Shown here: positions 1 to 6,728 of the stretch, piece by piece | Layout of the letters: each line of letters starts with the position of its first letter | Position numbering within the stretch: position 1 is the stretch's first letter | Assembly: GCA_014860805.1 (NCBI GenBank) | Contig: JACZJB010000130.1 | Span: forward strand, 1-32,943 | Direction: 5' to 3' | Origin: Anaerolineales bacterium | GTDB lineage: Bacteria; Chloroflexota; Anaerolineae; Anaerolineales; Villigracilaceae | DNA length: 32,943 nucleotides | Position numbers and translations under genes: made by a program | The notes under the pieces: model-generated | Told to the model about the DNA's origin: nothing | Databases searched by the model: none | The model's input: only the letters and a program-made list of their open reading frames with translations

Positions 1-47
1 GCCAGCATTAACGCAATGACGGGTAGATAAAGTTTGGATGTTTTCAT
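1..47 (-). CDS. N-terminus of a probable secreted or lipoprotein, cut by the window edge
   Basis: Reading the minus strand from an ATG at 47 gives fifteen codons beginning MKTSKLYLPVIALMLA before the window ends. A short basic start followed by a hydrophobic run is what the beginning of a signal peptide or lipoprotein leader looks like. The gene would be divergent from scpB, with 47 bases between the two start codons. No clear Shine-Dalgarno sequence precedes the ATG, and the fragment is too short to name. It could be chance. Confidence 0.4.
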   Translation of the reverse strand, partial: MKTSKLYLPVIALML

Positions 48-94
48 AGTTTATTTGATTTTTGAATATAAAATTTAAGCGGAGTAATTATAGC

Positions 95-664
95 ATGAGC
101 GACTCTCAATCTCTTTCAGAACCTGAATTCAGCCTTGCCGCAAAAATTGAGGCAATGTTATTTGTGTCTGCCGAACCCGTTCCTGTAGCCCAGCTTGCGC
201 AGGCATTGGATGTGACTCCTTCGGTCATCGAGCGCGGACTCAAAGAACTTGACGATTCGTTCTTGACCCGCGGCCTGCGTCTGCAACGAAATGCCGGGCG
301 TGTGCAATTGACAACCGCCCCCGAATTGGCTTCCATCGTTGAGCACTTTCTTGGTCTTGAAGCTACGACGCATCTCAGCCGCGCGGCGCTTGAGACTCTG
401 GCGATCATTGCATATCAGCAGCCTGTTACCCGTCCGCAGGTTGATTCGATCCGCGGGGTGAACAGTGACGGCATGATGAAAAGTCTGTTGAGCAAGGGGC
501 TTATTCAGGAATCTGGTCGCACCGATGGTCCGGGGCGTCCGATTTTATACTCTACAACCCCGGAATTCCTGCAGCACTTTGGCTTGAATTCGATCATCGA
601 ATTACCGCCGCTTGCTGTACAGGCTGAAGTTGAGACTGAACATACGGAATTGTTGAAAGGATAA
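95..664 (+). CDS. scpB: Segregation and condensation protein B (ScpB)
   Basis: ScpB is the winged-helix (kite) subunit of the SMC-ScpA-ScpB condensin that organises and segregates the chromosome in the cytoplasm. The 189-residue product has the two winged-helix halves expected of the family, with the characteristic segments AKIEAMLFVSAEPV near the start, ALETLAIIAYQQPVTRPQVDSIRGV in the middle (continuous in the protein, quoted here to identify it), and GLIQESGRTDGPGRP. I place the start at ATG 95 because GGAG at 81-84 lies ten bases upstream; an in-frame TTG at 62 has no such signal. scpA is not in the window. rluB follows after 8 bases, so the two are probably co-transcribed, the common scpB-rluB arrangement. 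Confidence 0.93.
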   Translation: MSDSQSLSEPEFSLAAKIEAMLFVSAEPVPVAQLAQALDVTPSVIERGLKELDDSFLTRGLRLQRNAGRVQLTTAPELASIVEHFLGLEATTHLSRAALETLAIIAYQQPVTRPQVDSIRGVNSDGMMKSLLSKGLIQESGRTDGPGRPILYSTTPEFLQHFGLNSIIELPPLAVQAEVETEHTELLKG

Positions 665-672
665 CATTTTCC

Positions 673-1602
673 ATGCAGGAACGTTTACAAAAATTGCTTG
701 CTCAAGCGGGGTACGGTTCCCGCCGTGCTTGTGAGGTATTCATTACTGAAGGCCGCGTACGCGTTAATGGGAAAGTCGCTGTTTTAGGACAGAAGGCGGA
801 TCTTTCCATTGATAAAGTGACGCTAGATGGAAAGGCTTTGCCGAGGGCAGAGTCTTTAACGTACATTGCTTTGTATAAACCGCGTAATGTTCTTTCCGCT
901 GCTGAAGGACAGGATGATCGACAAACCGTGCGGGATCTGATTCCAGTGGAGGGTCATTTATATCCTGTGGGACGTTTGGATTTCGACTCTGAAGGTTTGA
1001 TCCTGATGACCAATGACGGTGAGTTGACCAATAAATTAACTCATCCGAGATTTGGACATGAAAAGGAATACCGTGTTTTGGTTGCGCGTCGTCCCGATGA
1101 AAAACAGATGGAAGCCTGGCGCCGCGGTGTTGTAATGGAAGATGGCGATAAAACCAAGCCTGCCGAGGTCAATTTCCTTTCCTCGTCTGGGAAAGGTGCG
1201 TGGATTCGCATCGTGATGGGTGAAGGCAAAAAACGTCAAATCCGCGAGGTAGGTAAATTGCTGGGATTACCCGTGGTGAAAATCATCCGTTTAAGAATCG
1301 GCACCTTGAAATTGGGCAGCCTCAAGCCGCGTCAGTGGCGTTATCTCACGGGAGATGAAATCGCTGAGTTGAAGGGAGATAAAGTCCCGACAATGAGCGA
1401 TAGAACGCATGTCAGAAGACCAGAGGTAAAAAGGGAAAAATCTCCGATGACGGGCGAGCGAGCTCGAGCTTATCGAAGGTCTGAAGCAGACGACAATAAA
1501 TCTCCAAAGACTCGCGGATCGCGGACTGATAGACCTAAGTTGAAACGTGAAAACGATAAAAAATTTGAGCGGATCCCGCGCACAAAGAAGCCAGCTAAAT
1601 AA
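673..1602 (+). CDS. rluB: 23S rRNA pseudouridine synthase, RluB/RsuA family, with long basic tail
   Basis: The enzyme isomerises a uridine in large-subunit rRNA to pseudouridine. Residues 1-48 form an S4 RNA-binding domain (MQERLQKLLAQAGYGSRRAC). The catalytic domain follows, with GRLDFDSEGLILMTNDG at about 100-116 (catalytic Asp103), KEYRV near 131, and the GKKRQIREV motif. Family members usually end near residue 240; here residues from about 237 to 309 add a Lys/Arg-rich, low-complexity tail rich in RRPEVKREKS-like segments, probably a disordered RNA-binding extension. GAAAGG lies twelve bases upstream of the ATG, inside the end of scpB. RluB is chosen over RsuA because of the scpB neighbour; the exact target base cannot be read from sequence. 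Confidence 0.88.
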   Translation: MQERLQKLLAQAGYGSRRACEVFITEGRVRVNGKVAVLGQKADLSIDKVTLDGKALPRAESLTYIALYKPRNVLSAAEGQDDRQTVRDLIPVEGHLYPVGRLDFDSEGLILMTNDGELTNKLTHPRFGHEKEYRVLVARRPDEKQMEAWRRGVVMEDGDKTKPAEVNFLSSSGKGAWIRIVMGEGKKRQIREVGKLLGLPVVKIIRLRIGTLKLGSLKPRQWRYLTGDEIAELKGDKVPTMSDRTHVRRPEVKREKSPMTGERARAYRRSEADDNKSPKTRGSRTDRPKLKRENDKKFERIPRTKKPAK

Positions 1603-1633
1603 AAAAACGCCGCTTGAAAAGCGGCGTTTTTTT
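1601..1633. terminator. Bidirectional intrinsic terminator between rluB and the CBS-ACT gene
   Basis: Arms 1601-1615 and 1619-1633 are perfectly complementary (core ACGCCGCTT / AAGCGGCGT) with a GAA loop and A/T runs on both sides. It begins inside the rluB stop codon and ends 2 bases before the stop of the convergent CBS-ACT gene, so it can serve both. Confidence 0.9.
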
Positions 1634-1635
1634 AT

Positions 1636-2277
1636 TTAGCTTTGTCGAATATCCCAGAATTTTTTCACGTATTTTTCGAGTGCTTTTTTGAGGTTTTCCT
1701 TCTTGATGCCTGCCACTTTGAAGGTGATGATCTTTGTACTTGGGTCATCTCCTGTAAATTGACCGAAGGAAATGATATTTCCGCCTGCGTCCGCAACCGC
1801 TTTGGTGACCTTGGCAAGGGTGCCTGGTTTGTCATCGATCACGGCAGTAATACGCAGAGCTTTGGTGCGAGCACCCATTAACTCAAGGAAGATCTTGAAG
1901 AGGTCGGTTTCGGTGATCATGCCGACCACTTTTCCATCGCGCATGACGGGCATGCCGCCAATTTTGAGATCCGCCATGATGCGGGCGGCTTCTTCAATGG
2001 GAGTACCGACATCAATGGTTTTGACCTTTTTGCTCATAACCTGTTTCACGGTCACTTTGCTGATCAGGTAGTTCATCTCCCACACGCTCAGACTTGTGAC
2101 GGGGGAAGGGGATGCATTCAGCAGATCATTTTCGGTTACGATGCCGATCAATTTGCCGTCTTTGACGACAGGAGCGCGGCGGATGTGTTCCTTTTTGAAC
2201 ATGACGACTATGTCATGAATGGGTGTTTCGGGAGCGACAGTGATAACGGGGTGGGACATTCTTTCACCGACAAACAT
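1636..2277 (-). CDS. CBS-CBS-ACT domain protein (AcuB-like)
   Basis: A 213-residue cytoplasmic regulatory protein with two N-terminal CBS domains (about residues 1-60 and 72-130, with paired motifs VKDGKLIGIVTENDLL and MRDGKVVGMITETDLF) and a C-terminal ACT domain (about 137-213, starting ITAVIDDKPGTLAKVTKAV). CBS pairs bind adenine nucleotides and ACT domains bind amino acids or other small ligands; AcuB-type proteins share this order. The precise role is unknown. The start is ATG 2277, because GGAGG lies five bases upstream; the longer frame from TTG 2289 would cover that site. The gene is probably transcribed alone from a promoter near 2330. Confidence 0.85.
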   Translation of the reverse strand: MFVGERMSHPVITVAPETPIHDIVVMFKKEHIRRAPVVKDGKLIGIVTENDLLNASPSPVTSLSVWEMNYLISKVTVKQVMSKKVKTIDVGTPIEEAARIMADLKIGGMPVMRDGKVVGMITETDLFKIFLELMGARTKALRITAVIDDKPGTLAKVTKAVADAGGNIISFGQFTGDDPSTKIITFKVAGIKKENLKKALEKYVKKFWDIRQS

Positions 2278-2329
2278 TTTAGCCTCCAAGCATTGAAAAA
2301 AACTTATTCGTGAATTTTGTTACAAACAT

Positions 2330-2335
2330 ATTATA
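2330..2335 (-). promoter_or_regulatory. Predicted -10 of the CBS-ACT gene
   Basis: TATAAT reads on the minus strand, putting transcription start near 2323 and a 46-base leader before ATG 2277. There is no good -35 at 16-18 bases; the upstream DNA instead carries AGTGA/TCACT repeats (2358-2384), so activator dependence is possible. Confidence 0.45.
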
Positions 2336-2357
2336 AGCAGGATTTGTGAAAAGAATG

Positions 2358-2384
2358 TCACTAATTGGAGTGAAAAAGGTCACT
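2358..2384. promoter_or_regulatory. Overlapping AGTGA/TCACT inverted repeats (possible Crp-type operator)
   Basis: Half-sites alternate: TCACT 2358-2362, AGTGA 2369-2373 and TCACT 2380-2384, each separated by six bases. The pair at 2369-2384 has the GTGA-N6-TCAC core of Crp sites. It lies about 54 bases upstream of the predicted start of the CBS-ACT transcript, an unusual distance, so the assignment is weak. Confidence 0.3.
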
Positions 2385-2403
2385 TTCAAGGTGCGTGTCC
2401 TTG

Positions 2404-2440
2404 TTTGGGCGGCATTTACATGGTGTAGGTGCCGCCCAAA
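2404..2440 (-). terminator. Hairpin downstream of the M20 peptidase gene
   Basis: Arms TTTGGGCGGCA (2404-2414) and TGCCGCCCAAA (2430-2440) are perfect over 11 bp with a 15-base loop, 18 bases after the peptidase stop. No T-run follows, so it may be a weak terminator or an mRNA 3'-end stabiliser. Confidence 0.5.
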
Positions 2441-2458
2441 TAACGACGGGATATTCAA

Positions 2459-3817
2459 TTACTTTGAGAACTCTTTGATCACGCGCACCATGTGCTTTGC
2501 ATGTTGCACATATAAATCAATGCGGATGTTTTCGTTGGGGGCATGGGCTTTCGTGTCAGGGTATCCATGGCCCATCGTCACGACGGGCAAACCTAGGTCA
2601 TGCACGAACGGGTAATTGGGTCCCGATCCGCCGATCATGGGTACCACTTCCATTTTTGCATCATAGACATCCTCGGCAGTGTCCACAACCATTTTCACGA
2701 ACGGGTCATCAGGGTTCGTGCGCGCGGCAGGTTCGCCACCGAGGAATTCGATTTTCACATCACTAAAGCCCTGAGCGTCAAGGTGGGCGCGGAGTTTTTT
2801 CAAGATATCCTGCGGCATTTGATTCGGCACGAGGCGGAAATCCACTTTGGCAGACGCAAACGCAGGTTGTACGGTTTTGGAGCCTGCGCCTTGATAGCCG
2901 CTGGTAAGCCCGCAGATGGTGCAGGTAGGTACGAACACTTCTTCGATTTTCAGATCAGTACCGCCAGTCAGACCTTTGATAAATCCCTTTGCGCCGTAAC
3001 GCGTCAGGTATTCATCGGCAACTTCGGGAAGCGCATCCATCAACTCACGGTCGCGGGCAGATGGAGAAATTACATCATCGTAAAAGCCGGGGATACGAAT
3101 ACGCTCATCGACTCCTTTCAAACTGGCCAATGCCCAAGTGAGTCTCCACGCCGCATTGGGCAGGATGCTGCCACCCAAACCCGAATGGACATCTGTCCCG
3201 AGCGAAGTGACCGAAAGTTCCACGTAACAAATGCCGCGCAAACCGAGATACTGTACAGGCTTATCGCGATGGTCTACGCCGCCAAATTCCCAAATGCAGG
3301 CATCAGCTTTTAATCTGTCGAGATTCTTTGAAATGTAATCATGCAAATGTTCGCTGGCGGTTTCTTCTTCTCCTTCGATGATGAACTTGATGTTGCAGGG
3401 TAATTCACCTTCATCTTCAAGGATGGCGTCGATGGCGTGCAAACGCGCCGTGAGGTGACTCTTGTCGTCACTTACGCCGCGGCCATACATTTTACCGTTG
3501 CGGATCTCCGGTTCAAACGGAGGACTTTCCCATAATTCCAGCGGCTCAGGCGGCTGGACATCATAGTGATTGTAGATGAGCAGGGTTTTGTCGCTTTTGC
3601 CTTTGCGTTCGGCAAACACAACCGGCGCACCGTCTGTTGCCATTACTTCTGCGGTGAAGCCGCGTTTCTCAAGCATCTCTTTGACCATTGCCGCACATTC
3701 TTTTAATCCAAGTTTTTGGGCGCTGATGCTGGGTTGGGATACATATCGCTTGAGCTCTTCAAGGTTTTTATCGAGATTTTTGTCAATGTACGAATCCAAC
3801 TTGTCGAGATTGTTCAT
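2459..3817 (-). CDS. M20 family metallopeptidase (dipeptidase-like)
   Basis: A 452-residue cytoplasmic di-zinc peptidase of the M20 (CNDP/ArgE/DapE) group. Visible metal and catalytic motifs are NHYDVQPP (His84, Asp86), GRGVSDDKS (Asp117/Asp118), and EGEEE (148-152), followed by the dimerisation lid containing TDVHSGLGGS and a C-terminal catalytic segment with MIGGSGPNYPF and HAPNENI. The last motif (HxPNE) holds the final zinc-binding His. There is no signal peptide. The length and motif order match carnosinase-like dipeptidases rather than DapE; the natural substrate cannot be deduced. AGGAG lies upstream of ATG 3817. It is downstream of the VTT gene, separated by a perfect 14-bp hairpin. 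Confidence 0.9.
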   Translation of the reverse strand: MNNLDKLDSYIDKNLDKNLEELKRYVSQPSISAQKLGLKECAAMVKEMLEKRGFTAEVMATDGAPVVFAERKGKSDKTLLIYNHYDVQPPEPLELWESPPFEPEIRNGKMYGRGVSDDKSHLTARLHAIDAILEDEGELPCNIKFIIEGEEETASEHLHDYISKNLDRLKADACIWEFGGVDHRDKPVQYLGLRGICYVELSVTSLGTDVHSGLGGSILPNAAWRLTWALASLKGVDERIRIPGFYDDVISPSARDRELMDALPEVADEYLTRYGAKGFIKGLTGGTDLKIEEVFVPTCTICGLTSGYQGAGSKTVQPAFASAKVDFRLVPNQMPQDILKKLRAHLDAQGFSDVKIEFLGGEPAARTNPDDPFVKMVVDTAEDVYDAKMEVVPMIGGSGPNYPFVHDLGLPVVTMGHGYPDTKAHAPNENIRIDLYVQHAKHMVRVIKEFSK

Positions 3818-3836
3818 GTTTTCTCCTTATTAATGA

Positions 3837-3867
3837 GAGCAGGTCACGTTGAAAACGTGACCTGCTC
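3837..3867 (-). terminator. Intercistronic 14-bp hairpin between VTT gene and M20 gene
   Basis: GAGCAGGTCACGTT (3837-3850) pairs perfectly with 3854-3867 around a GAA loop. It lies 9 bases after the VTT stop and just before the M20 ribosome-binding site. No U-tract follows on the minus strand, so partial termination, attenuation or processing are all possible. Confidence 0.6.
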
Positions 3868-3876
3868 AAGGTGGTA

Positions 3877-4473
3877 TTACTTGTAGAAACTTGCGATCCA
3901 GTCGATTGAATAAGCGCCTGCGTATGCAAAGATCGCCATTTTTATGAGCTGCCCGACCCAGCAAAATAACAGGAATCGCCACAATTTCATCTTTGCCATG
4001 CCTGCTGCCACTCCGGCAATATCAAAAAACGGATTGGGTATGGCAGATAAAATTAAAATTGTCCAGCCGCCATATTTTTCGATCCACGGTGCGATCCTGT
4101 TGTAAACATCGGTTCGCTCTACGACGGCCTGTCCGCTAAAACCAGCCAGATAACCGGAGAGCTCGCCAAGCGCGCCGCCTGTCCCTGCTGCGAGAGCCAC
4201 GCCGAGAGGATTAAAAATACTTCCCATTGCAAATACGACCGCCACGCCCGGCGCGGGCAAAAATACGGTTGCATTTGCCATCAAGGCGATCAGGAAGATG
4301 CCCGGGTAGCCATAGGCGGCAAATTCCTCCACGCGGTCACGGATGCTGTATATATAAATCGTGACCGCGACGACTGCAGCAATCGCAAGTATGCGTAAAA
4401 GGTTGGTGCCAAGATTGCTGGAAGGTTTTGAACTCGAACCTTCCGAAGCTTTAACTTTCTTCGATGGTGACAC
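3877..4473 (-). CDS. VTT/DedA (SNARE-associated) family membrane protein
   Basis: A 198-residue integral membrane protein. After a Ser/Lys-rich cytoplasmic start there is a membrane segment at about 27-44 ([17 protein letters not shown]), then re-entrant and membrane segments containing [30 protein letters not shown] and the closing [18 protein letters not shown] motif, characteristic of the VTT/DedA fold. DedA proteins act in lipid flipping (undecaprenyl phosphate in some members) and membrane homeostasis. The only start compatible with the length is GTG 4473, inside the last codons of the cyclophilin gene (23-base overlap), implying translational coupling. The substrate is not predictable. 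Confidence 0.82.
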   Translation of the reverse strand: MSPSKKVKASEGSSSKPSSNLGTNLLRILAIAAVVAVTIYIYSIRDRVEEFAAYGYPGIFLIALMANATVFLPAPGVAVVFAMGSIFNPLGVALAAGTGGALGELSGYLAGFSGQAVVERTDVYNRIAPWIEKYGGWTILILSAIPNPFFDIAGVAAGMAKMKLWRFLLFCWVGQLIKMAIFAYAGAYSIDWIASFYK

Positions 4474-4960
4474 TGATGATCTTCACTGCTGGTGCGTTGA
4501 CATTGCTCGGGTCGCGTTCCGGGATGGACATCAACACATCTTCGCCTTCGATGACCAGACCAAAGACGCTGTGTTTGCCGTTCAAATGAGGGGTTGGGCC
4601 GTGTGTGATGAAGAATTGCGAGCCATTGGTACCTGGCCCGGCGTTTGCCATGGAAAGAATGCCTCGTTTGTCGTGTTTCAAACTGGGATGGAATTCATCC
4701 TGGAATTTGTAGCCAGGTCCGCCGCGCCCGGTGCCGGTCGGGTCGCCGCCCTGTACCATAAAATTTCCAATAACACGGTGGAAGATAACACCATCGTAAA
4801 ACCCTTCACGGGCAAGGAATACAAAGCTATTGACGGTCACGGGTGTTTTATCCGCAAACAACTCAAAGACCATGGTTCCTTTGTCGGTTTCCATACGAGC
4901 CGTATATTTCTTGCTTGGGTCGATCTGCATTGCAGGTGGGGTTGTCCATTGTTTTGCCAT
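4451..4960 (-). CDS. Cyclophilin-type peptidyl-prolyl cis-trans isomerase
   Basis: A 169-residue single-domain cyclophilin that catalyses prolyl isomerisation during protein folding. Family motifs are [19 protein letters not shown] (catalytic Arg62, with Gln70), GSQFFIT (Gln115, Phe116) and [12 protein letters not shown]; His130 stands where eukaryotic cyclophilin A has the cyclosporin-contacting Trp. There is no signal peptide, so it is cytoplasmic. The Shine-Dalgarno AGGAG overlaps the stop codon of the upstream udk gene (gap 9 bases), and the VTT gene overlaps its 3' end, so udk, this gene and the VTT gene form one tight operon. Confidence 0.93.
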   Translation of the reverse strand: MAKQWTTPPAMQIDPSKKYTARMETDKGTMVFELFADKTPVTVNSFVFLAREGFYDGVIFHRVIGNFMVQGGDPTGTGRGGPGYKFQDEFHPSLKHDKRGILSMANAGPGTNGSQFFITHGPTPHLNGKHSVFGLVIEGEDVLMSIPERDPSNVNAPAVKIISVTIEES

Positions 4961-4969
4961 TATTTCTCC

Positions 4970-5593
4970 TTATTTGAGTAGGGTTTCTATTCTTGCTACA
5001 ACCATGTCCAGAGCGGCTTTGTTGTGTCCACCTTCAGGGATGATCACATCTGCGTAGCGCTTGGACGGTTCAACGAATTCAAGGTGCATTGGGCGTACTG
5101 TCGCTTCATACTGCTTGATGACGGACTCTGTGGATCGCCCACGTTCGGCAATGTCTCTGCGCAGGCGGCGAATGAAACGAACATCGGCATCTGCGTCCAC
5201 GTAGATTTTTACATCGAACAGCTTTCGTAATTCGGCTTCTACAAAGATTAACACTCCTTCGACGATAATGACTCCGCGTGGCGCCACAGTAAATGTTTGA
5301 CTGGTACGACTGTCAGTGGAGAAATCGTAGATCGGGACTTCGACAGGTTGAAGGTCCCGCAATGATGCGATGTGTTTTATCAACAATTCGGTTTCGAGAG
5401 AATCGGGGTGGTCGAAATTGACATCCCTGCGCAGAGTGGGCGGCAGCCCGGTCAGATCTTTGTAGTAAGAGTCGTGTTGAAGATATGCAATCCTATCCGC
5501 GCCAACTCGATTGAGAATTTCCTGTGCAACGGTTGTTTTTCCAGACCCTGAACCGCCTGCGATGCCAATAACCAATGGAGTGTTGTGACTCAT
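4970..5593 (-). CDS. udk: Uridine kinase
   Basis: Phosphorylates uridine and cytidine to UMP and CMP in pyrimidine salvage. The 207-residue protein has a P-loop IGIAGGSGSGKTTVAQ (about 9-24), QHDSYYKDL, FDHPDSLETELL, PIYDFSTDSRT, the acidic VEGVLIF segment, and the lid RRLRRDIAERGRS. All are diagnostic for Udk, and the length is usual. I choose ATG 5593, which begins the conserved protein. The frame is open further upstream, but that extension would cross a promoter and a terminator. No Shine-Dalgarno precedes 5593; TATAAT at 5600-5605 places transcription start on the A of the ATG, suggesting a leaderless message. Confidence 0.94.
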   Translation of the reverse strand: MSHNTPLVIGIAGGSGSGKTTVAQEILNRVGADRIAYLQHDSYYKDLTGLPPTLRRDVNFDHPDSLETELLIKHIASLRDLQPVEVPIYDFSTDSRTSQTFTVAPRGVIIVEGVLIFVEAELRKLFDVKIYVDADADVRFIRRLRRDIAERGRSTESVIKQYEATVRPMHLEFVEPSKRYADVIIPEGGHNKAALDMVVARIETLLK

Positions 5594-5599
5594 GCCGCG

Positions 5600-5605
5600 A
5601 TTATA
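5600..5605 (-). promoter_or_regulatory. Predicted -10 for a leaderless udk transcript
   Basis: A perfect TATAAT on the minus strand ends six bases before the A of ATG 5593, exactly the usual distance to a transcription start. The -35 position falls in the terminator hairpin and does not match TTGACA. Confidence 0.5.
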
Positions 5606-5619
5606 GCGCATCATATAAA

Positions 5620-5650
5620 AAACGGCTCCGCAGCATACCCGGAGCCGTTT
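5620..5650 (-). terminator. Intrinsic terminator 2 after the DUF2892 gene
   Basis: AAACGGCTCCG (5620-5630) pairs with CGGAGCCGTTT (5640-5650), loop of nine bases, followed on the minus strand by a T-run. It is the second of two tandem hairpins that isolate the DUF2892 transcript from udk. Confidence 0.85.
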
Positions 5651-5657
5651 GCCAAAA

Positions 5658-5686
5658 TTGGAGCGGCAAGAAATTGTCCGCTCCAA
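5658..5686 (-). terminator. Intrinsic terminator 1 after the DUF2892 gene
   Basis: TTGGAGCGG (5658-5666) pairs with CCGCTCCAA (5678-5686), loop of eleven bases, then TTTT on the minus strand. It starts eight bases after the DUF2892 stop. Confidence 0.75.
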
Positions 5687-5694
5687 CTATTTCA

Positions 5695-5895
5695 CTATTT
5701 CTTGTATGTGCTGAATTTGAAAGGAGCGTACAGCGGGCAGAAAGCAACCACTGAAGTGAGAAGAAAAACAGCACCAAGTACAAGAAGTACGATGCCAAGT
5801 GCGCCAGTGACGATGCCGCCAAAATATAAATAGGCGAACACTACGGCGAGAACTACACGGATAATGCGATCGATGTCAGACATATTACGTTTCAT
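5695..5895 (-). CDS. DUF2892 (YgaP-like) small membrane protein
   Basis: A 66-residue protein with two membrane segments (about 11-26 and 30-50) and the family-typical ending VVAFCPLYAPF. It starts MKRNMSDIDRIIRVV, typical of the DUF2892 transmembrane module found alone or fused to rhodanese domains (YgaP). Its function is unknown; rhodanese association suggests sulfur metabolism. ATG 5895 is chosen because AGGAG lies seven bases upstream; a longer frame reaches 5973 but runs across the promoter and operator. It lies directly downstream of a Crp/Fnr-type regulator and appears to be that regulator's target. Confidence 0.85.
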   Translation of the reverse strand: MKRNMSDIDRIIRVVLAVVFAYLYFGGIVTGALGIVLLVLGAVFLLTSVVAFCPLYAPFKFSTYKK

Positions 5896-5932
5896 TGAAA
5901 ATCTCCTGTTGTTGGTTTGAATTGATGGATGC

Positions 5933-5938
5933 AGTATA
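5933..5938 (-). promoter_or_regulatory. Predicted -10 of the DUF2892 gene
   Basis: TATACT on the minus strand predicts a start near 5926 and a 31-base leader. The -35 region (CAGACG at 17 bases) is poor, as expected of an activator-dependent promoter; the palindrome at 5960-5974 is centred at about -41. Confidence 0.55.
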
Positions 5939-5959
5939 GGAGACTTATCAAATTCCGTC

Positions 5960-5974
5960 TGTGACAATGTCACA
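5960..5974. promoter_or_regulatory. Perfect palindrome, probable Crp/Fnr-type operator
   Basis: TGTGACA-A-TGTCACA is a perfect 7+1+7 palindrome containing two GTGA/TCAC half-sites. It overlaps the stop codon of the crp-like gene and sits about 41 bases upstream of the predicted DUF2892 transcription start, the standard class II activator position. The spacing between half-sites (TGTGA-N5-TCACA) is one base shorter than the Escherichia coli Crp site. Confidence 0.65.
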
Positions 5975-6644
5975 TAAGCGAGCGGGATTCCAACAACTTA
6001 AAATCCAGCACTTCCACCGTTCCGCGCCCGGAGCGAATGCTCCCATCGCTGACAAAGTCTTCAAGCAATCGGCTGATGACTTCGCGCGAACTCCCCAGTT
6101 CAGCGGCAATCTCTTGGTGCGTGATACGCAACGGGTTCTGTTTTTTCGCTTGATTTAATAACAACGAAGCAACGCGGCGGTCCATGCGCTGGAATACGAC
6201 TTCATCCACGATTGCCATCACGGTGGAAAGTCTTTGTGAGAGCAGGTCAAAAACGAATTCGCGCCAAAGATCGTGACGCCGCACCCAATCCCGAAAAATG
6301 TCCGCGGGTACCATTACAGCTTCTGCGTCCAGTTCAACCGTTGCGATAGCGGGGAAAGTCTTTTGGTTAAGAATGGCGTTGGCGGTTAGGATACAGGATG
6401 AGCCGTTCCCAAATCGATACAGTGTGATTTCACGGCCTGTTTCGCCAATTTTGTAAACACGCACCATGCCTGAGATCAGCAGGGCAATCGCTTCAACACG
6501 GTCCCCTTCAAGGAAAACATCTCGGCCTGCTGGAATATGCGCAAAAAAAGCAGCCCTTTGAAACTCTTGCACAAACTCTGCGTTGGCTTGCTGGAGGATG
6601 GGCAGGGATTGTAGAATTCGAGCGTACTGGGAAGAATTAAGCAT
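5970..6644 (-). CDS. Crp/Fnr family transcriptional regulator
   Basis: A 224-residue regulator with an N-terminal cyclic-nucleotide-like beta-roll (about 20-120), a dimerisation helix and a C-terminal winged helix (about 150-215). The recognition helix SSREVISRLLEDF has Arg187, Glu188 and Arg192, the same R-E-x3-R spacing that lets E. coli Crp read GTGA. The phosphate-binding cassette is not Crp-like: GSSCILTANAIL and FPAIATVE lack the Arg-Ser/Thr-Ala that holds cAMP, and the N-terminal cysteines of an Fnr iron-sulfur cluster are absent. Cys84 is the only cysteine, so redox or sulfur sensing is conceivable. The start is ATG 6644 with only a weak AGG upstream. Confidence 0.88.
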   Translation of the reverse strand: MLNSSQYARILQSLPILQQANAEFVQEFQRAAFFAHIPAGRDVFLEGDRVEAIALLISGMVRVYKIGETGREITLYRFGNGSSCILTANAILNQKTFPAIATVELDAEAVMVPADIFRDWVRRHDLWREFVFDLLSQRLSTVMAIVDEVVFQRMDRRVASLLLNQAKKQNPLRITHQEIAAELGSSREVISRLLEDFVSDGSIRSGRGTVEVLDFKLLESRSLM

Positions 6645-6678
6645 GGGGCCTAAGAGCGCTGGTTTTACAATAATATGA

Positions 6679-6719
6679 ATATGGCGCCGTCTTAAAAAAA
6701 TTCTGAGAAGACGCCATAT
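6679..6719 (-). terminator. Hairpin terminator of the degV-like gene
   Basis: ATATGGC plus GTCTT (6679-6685, 6689-6693) pair with AAGAC plus GCCATAT (6708-6719), leaving a three-base bulge. It lies ten bases after the DegV stop and is followed by an A/T-rich stretch that also holds a possible -10 (TATTAT, 6670-6675) for the crp-like gene. Confidence 0.6.
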
Positions 6720-6728
6720 GTTTTGCAG

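Noticed and set aside
2600-3313. A 237-codon plus-strand open frame inside the M20 peptidase
   Set aside because: Antisense to a gene with complete catalytic motifs; no family resemblance and no ribosome-binding site.
4361-4981. A 206-codon plus-strand frame across the VTT and cyclophilin genes
   Set aside because: Covers two well-supported genes on the other strand; the composition is that of a reverse-frame shadow.
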